From Bacteroidales bacterium (GTDB lineage: Bacteria; Bacteroidota; Bacteroidia; Bacteroidales; GCA-2748055), in assembly GCA_029210585.1 (NCBI GenBank), contig JARGFP010000008.1:82057-146056 (forward strand): 64,000 nucleotides of DNA, read 5' to 3'. The notes under the pieces were generated by a model that ran no database searches, was not told the origin of the DNA, and saw only the letters and a program-made list of their open reading frames with translations. This document shows, piece by piece, positions 55,504-64,000 of this stretch (the first letter of the stretch is position 1; the number at the start of each line of letters is the position of its first letter). A program made the translations under genes and the position numbers.

Positions 55504-56619
55504 TCAGGTAAAGATATAATCGCCGTCTCCGTCCCGGAACCTGGTGTTGTTTTCGAGTGTTTCTTCCAGGGGCAAACTGAGTGCCGTGTACCTGGTTGCT
55601 TTCCTGGCATGCACCGCCGGGAATTTCTGTTTTTCGACAAACCCTGCAAATCCTTCATGAAAGCTCACGAGGGTATGGCTTCCCGGAATGGTTATAAGAT
55701 AGTTTAACAACGATTGATAAAACGCCTGTTCACTGTCACTCCTGAAATACAGGTAATGCGTCTTCAGCACACCGTCCCTGTTGCTGATGATCGCGAATCC
55801 TGCCAGTACATCATTGCAGGTGCACTCGGGGATGAACAGTTCGTTATGCACTGCCAGTGCACTGAAATAATACCGCCGGGCAATCCGCCGGGTGTAACTG
55901 TCGGGTGGTACGAGCCATGGATGGTCCCGCCACCAGTTGAAACGCTTTATCGACGGCAACGTAATGTCCCCTTTTGAATGTTCGCGTGCAAAGTCTACAT
56001 GCGTATCATGAAGTTCCCGGCTTACTGTAATCCTGCAGGGCGCGGGATGTTCCCTCAGCCAACGCTCCGTTCGCTTTTTTCTGCCGGTATTCAGTATACC
56101 ATCCGCCAGCCGGAATATACCGGTTACAGCGGCCACCTGCAATACACGGGGAGCCTTCCTGCTGGTCCGGATGCGCTTGTTGTATGCATGCCTGAACCGC
56201 ACTGCCATGCCTGTCCGTGACGCCACGTGGTATCCCTGCAATCTGCGCAGGATCCCGGCCGTTTTTTCGGTCATGTCAGAAAATGCCACCCTGTTACCGG
56301 TAACTTTCAGAAAACGGGAAAAGAGCGACAGGGACACGCCCGCACCGGCACCAGGAGCCACCCACCAGCAGGTGTTCCATGAAATTCTTTCCGTCTCATT
56401 ACCAGACAGTTGGAACGGAAGCAAACCAATATACCCTGCAATCTGCCCGGCATTACCGATCGCAACGATCAGCAGCAGATCATCGGGCCGTGCATCCGGA
56501 TTCTCAGCCTGGCTCCCGGCCCGCCAGGGGGTTACAGGGAGTACGGGAGACGTACTTGCTGCCACCTGGTTTGCGAAATCAACAATTTCAGAAGCCTTGA
56601 TCTCCCTGATTTCCATCAT
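55504..56619 (-). CDS. GNAT-like acyltransferase of unknown substrate
   Basis: 371 residues from the ATG at 56619, which overlaps the ACP stop as ATGA; the track start lies further upstream. The protein looks like a double GNAT or FemAB-like fold (EIREIKASEIVDF near the start, GYIGLLPFQLSG, ISWNTCWWVAPGAGAGVSLSL). The region GAGAGVSLSLFSRFL may be an acyl-CoA or acyl-ACP pyrophosphate loop. Its tight coupling to an acyl carrier protein suggests it uses an ACP-bound acyl or aminoacyl group. No precise family is recognised. Confidence 0.6.
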   Translation of the reverse strand: MMEIREIKASEIVDFANQVAASTSPVLPVTPWRAGSQAENPDARPDDLLLIVAIGNAGQIAGYIGLLPFQLSGNETERISWNTCWWVAPGAGAGVSLSLFSRFLKVTGNRVAFSDMTEKTAGILRRLQGYHVASRTGMAVRFRHAYNKRIRTSRKAPRVLQVAAVTGIFRLADGILNTGRKKRTERWLREHPAPCRITVSRELHDTHVDFAREHSKGDITLPSIKRFNWWRDHPWLVPPDSYTRRIARRYYFSALAVHNELFIPECTCNDVLAGFAIISNRDGVLKTHYLYFRSDSEQAFYQSLLNYLITIPGSHTLVSFHEGFAGFVEKQKFPAVHARKATRYTALSLPLEETLENNTRFRDGDGDYIFT

Positions 56620-56852
56620 TGACCTGTTTTTTTCTCCACTGCTGCACATATTTCACCAAAGCTTTGCATGGTAAGCATTTCATCCAGTTCAAAGCTGATT
56701 CCAAATGTTTCTTCGATTTTACTGATCAGCACGATGTGGTTCAGGGAATCCCAGGCATGGATATCTCCTGAGGACAGTGCGTCCTGTAATGGAGGGGTCA
56801 CCCTGAATGTTTCGGCAAACACCTCCCCGATCCTTTTTCTGATGTCATCCAT
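56616..56852 (-). CDS. Acyl carrier protein
   Basis: 78 residues, the right size for a carrier protein. The phosphopantetheine serine is Ser36 in AWDSLNHIVLI, and the following helix (ISKIEETFGISFELDEML) is characteristic. It differs from primary-metabolism AcpP, which has DSLD, and sits next to an adenylating ligase, so a carrier dedicated to this cluster is likely. The stop overlaps the next gene by four bases. The start lies 9 bp after the GNAT gene stop. Confidence 0.92.
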   Translation of the reverse strand: MDDIRKRIGEVFAETFRVTPPLQDALSSGDIHAWDSLNHIVLISKIEETFGISFELDEMLTMQSFGEICAAVEKKTGQ

Positions 56853-56861
56853 AAGTATACA

Positions 56862-57620
56862 TTATCTTTTCCCGAGCAGCCAGTAGATATCATAGCGGTT
56901 CACTTCGCGGAAACCTGCCCGATGATAAAGCTTCATCCCCTGGCGGGTGGCATGCAGCACTAACCTTTCTGCACCTGCCGTCTTCAACTCTTTCATCGCA
57001 TAATCAAAGATTGCGGTGCCATACCCCCTCCCCTGTTGCAATGCATCGGTCGCTACAAAATAGAGACCGGCTGTCTGGTCATGCACAAAGATAAGGGTTG
57101 CCGACAACAATTCATCGTTCTTCCACAAGCCATAAAAATGAAAGTTCTTGTCAGGCAGCAATTTCCTGAACAACGCCGGGTGCAGACTGGTGGATGTCAT
57201 GATCACCCGGTTGACCAGTCCAAGCCACAGGTCCAGTTCGTTTTCGCCTGATATTTTCCTGATATCGCACTCCGGGGCGGGTTGCACATTCATCTGCATG
57301 TCCCTGCCCTCAAGGTACATACCGGTCCAGTAGTTGATCATTCGGATGCCGTGGGACGACAATAGCTTTTCAGTTGCCCCGGACCCGTCAGACTCCAGTA
57401 TCCAGAACGCCGGCACACTGCCTTGGGCCATGCTGGCTGCGATCTGCTTCACCTGTCCTGCACCCGGGGCTCCACCTCCCAGCAGGTATCCGGGCCAGCC
57501 TCCCGAAGGACGCCCTATCCAGGGAATCCCGCCGATGATCCCACTTTCGAGCTCACCCAGCCGGGACACTTCTGAATAGAATGTGAACAGGTTCTTTGTG
57601 ATGTGTGCTGCTTCGTTCAT
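56862..57620 (-). CDS. GNAT-family N-acetyltransferase
   Basis: 252 residues. The C-terminal half is a clear GNAT domain: TLIFVHDQTAGLYFVATDA, the acyl-CoA loop QQGRGYGTAIFDYA and LVLHATRQGMKLYHRAGFRE. The N-terminal half (MNEAAHITKNLFTFYSEVSR and SLGEL-like) is less conserved and may bind the acceptor. It may transfer an acyl or aminoacyl group from the neighbouring ACP, or acetylate the product. It is separated from the ligase by 148 bp and from the ACP by 9 bp. Confidence 0.82.
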   Translation of the reverse strand: MNEAAHITKNLFTFYSEVSRLGELESGIIGGIPWIGRPSGGWPGYLLGGGAPGAGQVKQIAASMAQGSVPAFWILESDGSGATEKLLSSHGIRMINYWTGMYLEGRDMQMNVQPAPECDIRKISGENELDLWLGLVNRVIMTSTSLHPALFRKLLPDKNFHFYGLWKNDELLSATLIFVHDQTAGLYFVATDALQQGRGYGTAIFDYAMKELKTAGAERLVLHATRQGMKLYHRAGFREVNRYDIYWLLGKR

Positions 57621-57768
57621 AGAGAGGTAAGGCTAATCATTGTTCGCCGAGTGTGCACCAGGTTGTTTGTTGATGGAATTTATGATTGTTTATGACTGAA
57701 CTTTTGGTTGTTATAATTCTCATTTTCTATCATTTATTCAATTTTTTCAATTGCATATAGTCTGGGGC

Positions 57769-59352
57769 TCAGTGCAACGGAATTTGTTTTTTCAGGGCAG
57801 TCCGGTTGATCTTGCCCCCGGCAGACTTGGGAAATGTCTCCAGGTTGATGACTTTCCTGGGCACCATGTAGGCAGGCAGGCTTTTTTCCAGGTGCTGACT
57901 GATCTCATCGGCGGACCGGGAAGTATTTTCCACAAAAAGGAATAATTCAGTCACATGGTTTTCATTGACACGGGGAATCACAGCCACATTGGCTCCTTCA
58001 AGGAATTCAATCGCATGCTTTTCGATCTCGCTGAGTTCCACCCTGTATCCCTGGATCTGTACCTGCGAATCGAGTCTCCCGATATACATATAATCACCGT
58101 CTCCGTCGCGGTAGACCAAGTCGCCAGTCCGGTAGAACCTGCGCACCTCCCCTTCCACCTCACGTTCAAAAAAAGCCGCACTGGTCTGGTCGTCATCCTT
58201 CCAGTAACCGCGTGTCTGCTGGTTTCCTGACAGGCACAATTCTCCTTTTTCAACATCTCCCAGCGGTTCCAGATCCTTTCCGGCCACCATTGCCACCGTA
58301 TCTCCAAAACACTTCCCGATGCTGACGATCCCGTTGCTGCTTTTGTCTTTATTGCGTGTGCTGTCCCAGTTGTAGATATGGCTGTTGATCGTAAACTCCG
58401 TTGGTCCGTATACATTCTGGATCTGTGCATTGGGTACACATGCTGCCCAGCGCTCTGCCAGTTGCGAGGAGAACGCCTCCCCTCCCAGCAAGCAGTAGCG
58501 CAGGTGCTCCAGGTTGATGGAACTGAAATATGGTTGCAGGTAAGAAAGCGTTGAAGGGGGCATCTTCACGAATGTAAGTTGCTGTTCCTTCATCAGTTTA
58601 TAAGCATAGAGGTATTTGATCTGATCGCGGGGGACCGTATAAACACAGCCTCCAACTGTAAGGGGTACCGTAAAGCAATGAACCGAGGCATCGAAAGAGA
58701 GATCGTAGATTTGCAGAAACCGGTCGTTCTCGTCCAGCGCGTATCCTGCTCCAAGAAACGCGCGCACAAATGTATCCAGGTTCCGCCGGCTGATGGGAAC
58801 ACCTTTGGGTCTCCCGGTACTGCCGGAGGTAAACAGCACATAACAGGCATCGTCACTTATATTTTTCAGCGGCTTCAATCCCCCTGCAGGCATAGCAACC
58901 TCCTGTCCTGCACCTGTTGATGTTACCTGAATGTTTATCCCGGCATACGAAGCAGCCTCCTGTCCTGCTCCGGATGAAGTATCGACAATATTCGCTTCAG
59001 CAGCCGGCAACAGAGATACAACAGCATGTACCTGGGAGGTCAGTATGGTCCGGATTCCCACCTGGCTTATGATCTCCATGTTCCGCTTCCGCGGATTGTC
59101 GGGATTCAGCGGGACATATGCCTTGCCAAGGAACCATAAAGCATATATGGAGGCGTAGGTCTCGAGGTCATCATAGGTGATGATCCCGAAGTATTGCTCA
59201 CCGGCACCGGCACTGTTTGTTACCTGTTGCCTGATCGATGCAATCCGGGATGCGAACGCCGCATAGGTATGGAAACGGTCCCTGATGTAAAACGCATTCC
59301 TGTGGGGGAATTTTTCGAAATTTCTAACCAGGTTATCGAGCATGTAAAGCAT
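57769..59352 (-). CDS. Amino-acid-adenylating ligase (DltA/NRPS A-domain-like)
   Basis: 527 residues of the ANL superfamily. Core motifs are VLFTSGSTGRPKGVPISRRN (A3, about 172-191), VYGPTEFT (A5), YRTGDL (A7), IQGYRVELSEIE (A8) and GKINRTALKKQ with the catalytic lysine (A10) at the C-terminus. A single-module adenylating enzyme with a separate ACP resembles DltA/DltC or stand-alone NRPS adenylation. It would load an amino or small carboxylic acid onto the adjacent ACP. A low-complexity insertion with GAGQE repeats lies just before A3. The substrate code was not decoded. Confidence 0.88.
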   Translation of the reverse strand: MLYMLDNLVRNFEKFPHRNAFYIRDRFHTYAAFASRIASIRQQVTNSAGAGEQYFGIITYDDLETYASIYALWFLGKAYVPLNPDNPRKRNMEIISQVGIRTILTSQVHAVVSLLPAAEANIVDTSSGAGQEAASYAGINIQVTSTGAGQEVAMPAGGLKPLKNISDDACYVLFTSGSTGRPKGVPISRRNLDTFVRAFLGAGYALDENDRFLQIYDLSFDASVHCFTVPLTVGGCVYTVPRDQIKYLYAYKLMKEQQLTFVKMPPSTLSYLQPYFSSINLEHLRYCLLGGEAFSSQLAERWAACVPNAQIQNVYGPTEFTINSHIYNWDSTRNKDKSSNGIVSIGKCFGDTVAMVAGKDLEPLGDVEKGELCLSGNQQTRGYWKDDDQTSAAFFEREVEGEVRRFYRTGDLVYRDGDGDYMYIGRLDSQVQIQGYRVELSEIEKHAIEFLEGANVAVIPRVNENHVTELFLFVENTSRSADEISQHLEKSLPAYMVPRKVINLETFPKSAGGKINRTALKKQIPLH

Positions 59353-59410
59353 ATTCCTGCTTGGCTATTATTGAATTTGATGTATTTTAACACTCCTGTA
59401 TGCTGCCCCT

Positions 59411-60415
59411 TTATCGTTTGGTCAGGTTGCTGCCAGCCAGTATACGGACCCTTCTCCGGTTGATTTCACCGCGAAGGGTGGTCCTGGCATCCTTGTCCAG
59501 CAACTCCATCGGAATGCGCTGGAAATACCCGGGCCACTTGTCATCCTTCAGCCCGGCTGTCCCGAATCCTGCATCGATGATGTTGTTCCTGAACAGGTGC
59601 TCTATCGTACTGTCCTCCACACCGCTGTCGGTGAAAGGAAAGGCAAAATATTTATGGTCCAGGCCGTATCGCTTCCGAAGTCCTTCCACGCTTGACCTGA
59701 TATGGTCGATGGTGACCTGTCGCTTCAGCAGTGCAAACAGGGGGTGATCGATGCCATGGGAACCAAACTCAAATCCTTCGTCCAGCATCTTTTTGATATG
59801 GATCGAAGTAAGGTAGACCGGCTCCCTGCGCATGTATTCCGTATAGGAAAAACCCCATGAATCAGCCACCTGGTCAGTGATCTCCCGTTCCACATAGTTG
59901 ACGTTCATCAGCCTGGACCGGATTTCCCTCACATCGCAATGGAGCAATTGTGCGGCCCTGTATTTTTTCTCAGGCGTTATTTTTCCCAGCTCTTCCACCA
60001 GGAGGCTCACCTTGAAACGAAAAAACATCGACATGTTGTCTATAAACGCATTGTTCAGGAAAAAGGTGGCAGGGACACCCCTGGAAATAAGGATCGGCAT
60101 CACATCTTCATAGCACTGGATGAGCCCGTCGTCAAAGCTCAGCACCATGGGCGGACGGTTCGGGTCTGCTGGAATATTTCCCGAAAGGTATTCACTCATT
60201 TTCACCGGCTGAAAATACTGCAGCATGTAATCCAGGTCCAGCTTGAACTGCTGCACCGTGCGGATGGGATACAGGTGTTTCAGGTGTGGCAGTTCCCTGT
60301 CGGATACTGCATGGTAGAAAGGGAAAATCACGTCCAGCTTAGACTTCCGGATGTGCCGCTGCATATTCATAGGTCCCGGGATCAGGGATGCGATATGTTT
60401 AAAAAGGTCAGACAC
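59411..60415 (-). CDS. Polysaccharide deacetylase (NodB-type)
   Basis: 334 residues. The NodB domain has the metal and base motif VLSFDDGL, the histidine motif FGSHGIDHPLF and the later PFTDSG. The region before (MSDLFKHIASLIPGPMNMQR) has no obvious signal peptide, so it may act in the cytoplasm or on lipid-linked sugars. It removes acetyl groups from N-acetylated sugars. It overlaps the upstream FemAB-like gene by eight bases and precedes the ligase by 58 bp. Confidence 0.9.
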   Translation of the reverse strand: MSDLFKHIASLIPGPMNMQRHIRKSKLDVIFPFYHAVSDRELPHLKHLYPIRTVQQFKLDLDYMLQYFQPVKMSEYLSGNIPADPNRPPMVLSFDDGLIQCYEDVMPILISRGVPATFFLNNAFIDNMSMFFRFKVSLLVEELGKITPEKKYRAAQLLHCDVREIRSRLMNVNYVEREITDQVADSWGFSYTEYMRREPVYLTSIHIKKMLDEGFEFGSHGIDHPLFALLKRQVTIDHIRSSVEGLRKRYGLDHKYFAFPFTDSGVEDSTIEHLFRNNIIDAGFGTAGLKDDKWPGYFQRIPMELLDKDARTTLRGEINRRRVRILAGSNLTKR

Positions 60416-61319
60416 TCCGGATTTTTTTTGCCAGTCTGGTTACTGAATTTTTAAACGTAAGACGCTGATACTCTTGTGGTTTTGCTCCGAATCCCCTGAA
60501 AAAGCGTGCAATTGAAGGAATATTGGAACCTTCAAAATCAAGTTTGGGCAATTTTCCGGCATACATCTGTATGAACTGATCCACTACCATGAACATGGCC
60601 CTGTGTTCTTTTCCTGCTTCACTCGATACGGACAATAAAAAGATTCCCCGCTGTTCGCTGAAAGCAAAAACTGCTGCTGCCACGAGGTGATTCCCCTCAC
60701 GTGCGCCGAAGATCCGTATCCGGTCCAGCGATTTCAATTTGAGCAGCAGGTGATTGATGTAGGTATAATTGGCGGCTGTGCCGGCGGCTTTTGATGCGTT
60801 CTTCTTCAGCGAAATGAACGCATCAACAGCGATTTCATCGTCGAATTGAAGGTTGTGTCGTACTGTGTGCTTCAGGTTGCGCCTGCAGTTTTCGCTGTAA
60901 CCGGATTGCAGCGTAGCATGATCGGCGATCAGTGGCAGGACATAGTTCATATTATCGGTTACTTCAAACCCCGGCTCTTCCCCGATGACAATCCCTTCAT
61001 TGAGGGCATAATCGCCCATGCTGAATTTCTTTTGCATGGCATGCAGGAACATGCGTGTGATTTCGACATCAATTCTTTTTGCTGAATAAATCCCCAGCTG
61101 CTGGCAGTACACTGGCTGGTAGGTGTACCGCATTCCAATCTTCTTCCTGAAGGCCACCGGCATCACACACTCATAACTGTTCATTACGAACGCCCCCCAG
61201 TTATCGGCACATGTATCCAGGTACCAGGCATACGGGTAAATGGTCTCATGAGCGGAGGATGCAATTACCCTGTTCCACTGTTCCTCGTCTATATTTCGCC
61301 TTCCGACGTATCTGATCAT
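60408..61319 (-). CDS. FemAB/GNAT-like aminoacyl or acyl transferase
   Basis: 303 residues. Two GNAT-like halves are suggested by YPYAWYLDTCADNWGAFV and SYECVMPVAFRKKIGMRYTY in the first and AREGNHLVAAAVFAFSEQRG and FDFEGSNIPSIARFFRGFGA in the second; the FEGS-x-P-x-x-RFF-x-G-F motif is typical of FemAB-like proteins that add amino acids to peptidoglycan or modify sugars. It is first in the six-gene cluster and 41 bp after the mutS2 stop. Its position beside a deacetylase and an adenylating ligase suggests amino-acid decoration of a polysaccharide. Confidence 0.72.
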   Translation of the reverse strand: MIRYVGRRNIDEEQWNRVIASSAHETIYPYAWYLDTCADNWGAFVMNSYECVMPVAFRKKIGMRYTYQPVYCQQLGIYSAKRIDVEITRMFLHAMQKKFSMGDYALNEGIVIGEEPGFEVTDNMNYVLPLIADHATLQSGYSENCRRNLKHTVRHNLQFDDEIAVDAFISLKKNASKAAGTAANYTYINHLLLKLKSLDRIRIFGAREGNHLVAAAVFAFSEQRGIFLLSVSSEAGKEHRAMFMVVDQFIQMYAGKLPKLDFEGSNIPSIARFFRGFGAKPQEYQRLTFKNSVTRLAKKIRSV

Positions 61320-61360
61320 TTTTTCAACGGTAACATGCTAAAATGTGTTCAAAGATAGCG

Positions 61361-63856
61361 TTATGGTCCGAACTGCACAACGGTGATTCCGGCACCTCCC
61401 CTTTCCACGTGTTCATCAGCATAGGAGTCGACCACATCACTTGTTTGCAGGAAATCACGTATCAGCTGACGCAGGATTCCGTCGCCTTTCCCGTGAAGGA
61501 TGTGTACTTCAGAAGCCCCGACCATGATGGCTTCATCGATCAGTTCGGTTACTTTCTGCAGGGCTTCATCGGCACGCTTCCCGCGAACATCAATCTCCGG
61601 CCGAAACAATACGCGCCGTTTGCTGACATTCCAGTCACCGAGGTTGACACTGCTTTTTTTCTCTGCTGATGGCTTGTCCCGGCCTGACTCTATCCTGGTT
61701 AGTTTAACCAGTTTCACACGTGATTTCAGGTTTCCAAAGGCCACCACCGCATTGTTCCCCCGCAGTTCCATGACTTCCCCCGGGGGATCCTGTCCCTCGA
61801 CGTGCACCGTATCACCCACACGTATGGTGGTATCGGCCTCCTTTTTGGGCTTTCCGGTTGTTTTCTGTTGTGTCTTTTTGCGCAGGTCGGGACGAATTTT
61901 CTTCAGTTCTTCTTCCCGTTCCTTCAGTTTTTTGTATTCCCTGGCCAGTTCGTTTTCCGCAGCCGTCTCATCCTTGTTGACCACCTCCCTGAATGCTTCC
62001 AGCTTTTTCCGGGCCTCGCGCGTCTGCTCCTTCTCCGCATTGGACTCCTTGATCTCCCTGATGGTGTTCTCGATCTTCCTGTTGGCCTGTGCCAGCATTT
62101 CTTCTGCCTGTTTTTTGGCCTCGGCGATCAGCACCTTGCGTTTCTTCTCGCTCTCTCCCAGTTCCTGCTCGTATTTCAGCATCAGGTCCTCAAGCTTTTT
62201 TTCCGACAGCCGGATTTTCTGACGTTTCCGCTCCCAGTATTTCTTGTCACGCAGGACATCGCGCAGGTGCTTGTCGAAGTCGATGTGGTCCTGCCCCACC
62301 TTTTCAGAAGCGTGCTGCAGCACCTCTTCCGGCAACCCGATTTTACGGGCGATTTCAAATGCAAAGGAACTTCCCGGTTTGCCGATCTGCAGCTCATACA
62401 GTGGCTGCATTTTGTGATTATCGAACAGCATGGCCCCGTTGACGATCCCTTCGGAAGATGCGGCAAAATGTTTCAGGTTCGTATAATGTGTAGTGAGCAC
62501 ACCGTAGGTTCCTGCACCGTTCAGGTTTTCAAGAATGGATTCTGCAATGGCGCCTCCCAGCATCGGCTCCGTACCGGTACCAAATTCATCAATTAAAATC
62601 AAAGAATCTGCTGAAGCATGTTTCAGGAAATACTTCATGTTTACCAGGTGGGAACTATAGGTACTCAGGTCATTGTCGATGGATTGCTCGTCGCCAATGT
62701 CGATAAATATGGATGAGAAAACACCAAACCGCGAAGCCTCTCCCACAGGAACAAGCATGCCGCACTGAAACATATACTGGAGGAGTCCCACTGTTTGCAG
62801 ACAGACCGATTTTCCCCCGGCATTGGGTCCCGAAATGAGCAACATCCGTCCCTCCACGTTCAACGCGAGGTTCAAGGGAACCACTTCGCGTCCCGACTTC
62901 TGAAAAGACAGGAACAACAGGGGATGTATCGCATCGAACCATTCGATCGACGGGCTTTCGGAAAGTTTGGGACGAATGGCACGGATACGTATGGCAAACA
63001 GCGCCCTGGCCCTGATCGCATCGATCTCTGCAAGAAAGCCATGCATTGCAGTGAGTTCCTCAAGGTACGGACGGATATCGTTGGTAAAGACCGTGAGGAT
63101 ACGTATGATCTCCCTTCGTTCGGCATATTCCAGTTCGCGGATCTCGTTGCTGAGTTCCACCACCTCAGCAGGCTCAATAAATACCGTTTTTCCCGAAGTG
63201 GACTCATCATGCACCAGTCCGCCGATGCTTCTTTTGTAAGATGCCGAGACGGGGATCACCGGACGACCATTGCGGAATGTTGCGCCGATATCCTCTTCGA
63301 CCCAACCTTCGGACTGCGCCTTTTTTACCAGCTTGTTCATCAGGCGGGTAACCGATGACTGCCTTGCCATTATTTCCCGCCTGACCTGCTGCAATTCCGG
63401 AGAAGCATTGTCACGCACCTGTCCGTGTTTGTTCAGGATCTTCCCGATCCTCTCGGAAACGAACGGGTAGAGCTTTACAGATTTGGTAAGTTCCCGTAAT
63501 CGCGGATATTCATTCTCTTCCCTGTCCTGGAAGAAATTGATAATCAGCCTGACAGATTCCAGGCTTTTTGCCAGTCCTGCCAACTCGTCCACTTCAAGAA
63601 AAGCACCTTCAACAGCTGCTTTTTTCAGTGCTTTCCGGCTGTCGTGGAACTGGTGAACCGGAAAATCCTCGTCACCCGTCTGGATGTGACGGAACTCATC
63701 CACCGGTCCGAGCTGGCCCTCAATCTCTTCATCTGACTGAAGCATGTGCAACGCTTCGATCAACTCACGTCCGGGCTCAAACAGGCAGTGATCCTTCACC
63801 ATTTCCCGTATCCGGGAAAATCCTATTTTATCTTCAAAATTGGATGGATATATCAA
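61361..63856 (-). CDS. mutS2: MutS2 endonuclease
   Basis: 831 residues beginning at a TTG codon (MIYPSNFEDKIGFSRIREMV), the start expected from the family. The MutS-like ATPase has Walker A SGPNAGGKSVCLQT and Walker B LILIDEFGTGTEP. A charged coiled-coil region (about 510-640) precedes KOW-like and C-terminal Smr domains, the latter with DVRGKRADEALQK and HILHGKGDGIL. MutS2 suppresses homologous recombination or rescues ribosomes, depending on species. The TTG start is 15 bp after the stop of the upstream gene, and the gene may be the first member of the long minus-strand run to 55504. Confidence 0.95.
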   Translation of the reverse strand: MIYPSNFEDKIGFSRIREMVKDHCLFEPGRELIEALHMLQSDEEIEGQLGPVDEFRHIQTGDEDFPVHQFHDSRKALKKAAVEGAFLEVDELAGLAKSLESVRLIINFFQDREENEYPRLRELTKSVKLYPFVSERIGKILNKHGQVRDNASPELQQVRREIMARQSSVTRLMNKLVKKAQSEGWVEEDIGATFRNGRPVIPVSASYKRSIGGLVHDESTSGKTVFIEPAEVVELSNEIRELEYAERREIIRILTVFTNDIRPYLEELTAMHGFLAEIDAIRARALFAIRIRAIRPKLSESPSIEWFDAIHPLLFLSFQKSGREVVPLNLALNVEGRMLLISGPNAGGKSVCLQTVGLLQYMFQCGMLVPVGEASRFGVFSSIFIDIGDEQSIDNDLSTYSSHLVNMKYFLKHASADSLILIDEFGTGTEPMLGGAIAESILENLNGAGTYGVLTTHYTNLKHFAASSEGIVNGAMLFDNHKMQPLYELQIGKPGSSFAFEIARKIGLPEEVLQHASEKVGQDHIDFDKHLRDVLRDKKYWERKRQKIRLSEKKLEDLMLKYEQELGESEKKRKVLIAEAKKQAEEMLAQANRKIENTIREIKESNAEKEQTREARKKLEAFREVVNKDETAAENELAREYKKLKEREEELKKIRPDLRKKTQQKTTGKPKKEADTTIRVGDTVHVEGQDPPGEVMELRGNNAVVAFGNLKSRVKLVKLTRIESGRDKPSAEKKSSVNLGDWNVSKRRVLFRPEIDVRGKRADEALQKVTELIDEAIMVGASEVHILHGKGDGILRQLIRDFLQTSDVVDSYADEHVERGGAGITVVQFGP

Positions 63857-63870
63857 GGTTTTGTCAAATT

Positions 63871-64000
63871 TTACGACAAATTTAACAATTTGCTCCTCAT
63901 CTTGAGGTCCTCGATATCATTTGGTTCTTCAAAGGAAGATTCTGCCATATTCAGCACCATGGTTGCGTGGTTTTTCAAAGCCTCTTTATGTGAAGAATTT
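63871..64000 (-). CDS. C-terminal end of an unidentified gene
   Basis: A 42-residue frame (NSSHKEALKNHATMVLNMAE, SSFEEPNDIEDLKMRSKLLN, then LS and stop) enters from the right window edge. The composition suggests a helical cytoplasmic protein. It ends 15 bp before the mutS2 start, so it probably heads the same operon. No family is recognised from this portion. Confidence 0.6.
   Translation of the reverse strand, partial: NSSHKEALKNHATMVLNMAESSFEEPNDIEDLKMRSKLLNLS

Noticed and set aside
61802-62596. Long plus-strand ORF (264 residues)
   Set aside because: Antisense shadow of mutS2, rich in Phe/Leu from reversed charged coiled-coil codons.

Overview
The window reads as a chromosomal segment of an anaerobic or facultatively anaerobic member of the Bacteroidota, closest in style to Bacteroidales/Marinilabiliales. 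The evidence is the lipoprotein and Sec signal styles, two excellent Bacteroidota-type promoters (TTTG-N19-TAnnTTTG), a LytS/LytTR pair, FtsE with a GKVGSGKT P-loop, MutS2, GH116 and [FeFe]-hydrogenase maturases. The species cannot be named from sequence alone. No rRNA, tRNA, CRISPR array, transposase or prophage gene was recognised.

Layout. 0-5.5 kb: carbohydrate metabolism. An aldo/keto reductase (cut by the window edge) lies beside a tightly packed minus-strand operon of transaldolase, SIS-domain sugar-phosphate isomerase, isochorismatase-fold hydrolase and PfkB kinase, divergent from a sorbitol/xylitol-type zinc dehydrogenase. 5.5-10.8 kb: a chimeric remnant (5' half of a carbamoyltransferase joined to the 3' half of an NCS1-like permease that carries an in-frame amber codon), a large PhoD-like lipoprotein phosphatase, then a repeat-containing scar with a porin-like gene tail. 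10.8-19 kb: the nitrogen-assimilation block glnK-amt, then gltB-gltD behind a strong promoter and a leader that looks like an attenuator (23-codon leader ORF, alternative pairing, terminator hairpin). 19-28.5 kb: GH116 glycosidase lipoprotein, YkgJ-like Cys-cluster protein, small membrane protein, DUF255 thioredoxin-like protein, lipB and lipA, a cytochrome c lipoprotein, a scar joining the tails of a sorbosone dehydrogenase and a PPK2 gene, and a Nudix hydrolase. 28.7-32.6 kb: aspA-hydF-hydE, a maturation operon for [FeFe] hydrogenase without hydG. 32.7-38.3 kb: TraR/DksA-type protein, proline-iminopeptidase-like lipoprotein, a run of gene remnants (XRE regulator tail, esterase tail, frameshifted CocE/PepX hydrolase) and an M28 peptidase. 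38.4-45 kb: TolQ/ExbB-like protein, LytS/LytTR two-component system convergent with a TolC-adaptor pair, and a second HlyD adaptor. 45-49.5 kb: gyrB, then a two-gene ATPase plus TOPRIM/DUF4276-like pair resembling anti-phage modules. 49.7-55.5 kb: outer-membrane barrel protein, a 1,000-residue TPR protein and ftsE. 55.5-64 kb: a six-gene minus-strand cluster (FemAB-like transferase, polysaccharide deacetylase, amino-acid-adenylating ligase, GNAT, acyl carrier protein, second GNAT) downstream of mutS2.

How the parts relate. GlnK, Amt and GltBD form one ammonium-uptake and assimilation unit. LipA and LipB supply lipoate. AspA-HydF-HydE points to hydrogenase assembly and fermentative H2 metabolism. 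The 55.5-61.3 kb cluster is the best candidate for an undescribed envelope- or polysaccharide-modification pathway; the ATPase/TOPRIM pair is the best candidate defence module. At least six genes survive only as 3' tails or chimeras. This is either real gene decay by deletion or systematic mis-assembly, and must be settled before those loci are interpreted.
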